Position numbers and translations under genes: made by a program | Assembly: GCA_002352285.1 (NCBI GenBank) | Contig: DEIC01000110.1 | Span: 1-6,565 of the forward strand | Length of the DNA: 6,565 nucleotides | DNA from: Alphaproteobacteria bacterium UBA2784 | GTDB lineage: Bacteria; Pseudomonadota; Alphaproteobacteria; Micropepsales; Micropepsaceae | Direction of reading: 5' to 3' | Part shown: piece by piece, positions 6,256-6,565 of the stretch | How the letters are laid out: each line of letters starts with the position of its first letter | How positions within the stretch are numbered: position 1 is the stretch's first letter | Notes under the pieces: generated by a model | What the model was told of the DNA's origin: nothing | Databases searched by the model: none | What the model saw: the letters and a program-made list of their open reading frames with translations, nothing else

Positions 6256-6510
6256 TCAGCCGATATTCGTCTTTTCGGCTGAGACGGCGCCGCCGGGCGC
6301 AATGACGATGCGCTCGATGCGGGCTTCGGCATCCTTCAGCTTTTTCTCGCAATGGGCCTTCAGGGCCGTGCCGCGTTCGTAAATTGCAATCGATTCTTCA
6401 AGCTCGACGCGGCCGCTTTCAAGGCGCGTGACGATGTCTTCCAGTTCTTTGAGCGCCTGCTCGAAGCTGAGATCGTCAACGGAGGGGGCAGATTTATCGG
6501 CTTTGGCCAT
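6256..6510 (-). CDS. xseB: Exodeoxyribonuclease VII small subunit
   Basis: XseB is the small, mostly helical subunit that assembles with XseA into exonuclease VII, a metal-independent nuclease that degrades single-stranded DNA from both ends in repair. The 84 residues match the family length (about 80). The core runs from LSFEQALKELEDIVTRLESG through VELEESIAIYERG to HCEKKLKDAEARIERI (residues about 14-69), the typical two-helix antiparallel pattern. A short charged N-terminus and a variable tail flank it. The ATG at 6510 has a good ribosome binding site 7 nt upstream. Clustering with ispA and dxs is widespread in proteobacteria. xseA is not in the window. Confidence 0.96.
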   Translation of the reverse strand: MAKADKSAPSVDDLSFEQALKELEDIVTRLESGRVELEESIAIYERGTALKAHCEKKLKDAEARIERIVIAPGGAVSAEKTNIG

Positions 6511-6517
6511 GGGTGTG

Positions 6518-6522
6518 TCCTC
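6518..6522 (-). promoter_or_regulatory. xseB: Ribosome binding site of xseB
   Basis: On the minus strand GAGGA sits 7 nt before the xseB ATG. It overlaps the TGA (6521-6523) that ends the upstream frame, so termination of the upstream gene and initiation of xseB may be coupled. It is the clearest Shine-Dalgarno in the window. Confidence 0.7.
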
Positions 6523-6565
6523 ACGCGGCCATCAGTGCTGCCACGTGGGCAGCAGCCGAACGGCC
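6521..6565 (-). CDS. C-terminal fragment, probably histone-deacetylase-family protein
   Basis: A frame enters from the right edge and ends in TGA at 6521-6523, 10 nt before the xseB ATG. The 14 visible residues are GRSAAAHVAALMAA. From memory, this resembles the ending of the class II HDAC/acetylpolyamine amidohydrolase-like proteins often encoded directly upstream of xseB in alphaproteobacteria (typically AAHVRALM). No active-site residue lies in the window, so the call rests on a short tail match plus gene order. The operon-like spacing supports a real coding end more strongly than it supports the identity. Confidence 0.45.
   Translation of the reverse strand, partial: GRSAAAHVAALMAA

Noticed and set aside
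5431..6282. Long plus-strand open frame (283 codons) antisense to ispA
   Set aside because: It is a shadow of ispA created by third-position GC bias, with no recognisable domain.

Overview
The window is a stretch of ordinary, densely packed bacterial chromosome. GC-rich codon usage, protein sequences of alphaproteobacterial type, and the gene order (HDAC-like tail)-xseB-ispA-dxs-tlyA-RNA methyltransferase suggest an alphaproteobacterium, perhaps near Hyphomicrobiales. I cannot place it further without a search. I see no mobile element, CRISPR array, phage gene, tRNA or rRNA.

Layout. On the plus strand from the left edge are the 3' part of aroC (1-678, chorismate synthase) and, 10 nt further on, a small cysteine-dependent phosphatase of the dual-specificity type (689-1408). 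Everything else is on the minus strand and reads right to left: the last 14 codons of an upstream gene (6521-6565, probably a histone-deacetylase-family protein), xseB (6256-6510), ispA (5359-6249), a leader of about 160 bp, dxs (3258-5198), tlyA (2467-3279) and a TrmA/RumA-family Fe-S RNA methyltransferase (1392-2459). The two transcription units converge and their last codons overlap by 17 bp (1392-1408).

How the genes fit together. dxs catalyses the first step of the MEP isoprenoid pathway and ispA makes farnesyl diphosphate near its end, so the operon feeds quinone, hopanoid/carotenoid and undecaprenyl lipid synthesis. xseB is the small subunit of exonuclease VII. The last two genes are predicted RNA-modifying enzymes. 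aroC supplies chorismate to aromatic amino acids and quinone head groups.

No undescribed multi-gene system is visible. The points worth a second look are: a TlyA homologue whose usual catalytic Lys and neighbouring motifs are replaced although its frame is intact; an 11-bp tandem duplication exactly at the tlyA/methyltransferase junction, which may have separated an ancestral GTGA stop/start overlap; a methyltransferase with no TRAM domain that begins almost at its first cluster cysteine; and a structured leader before dxs.
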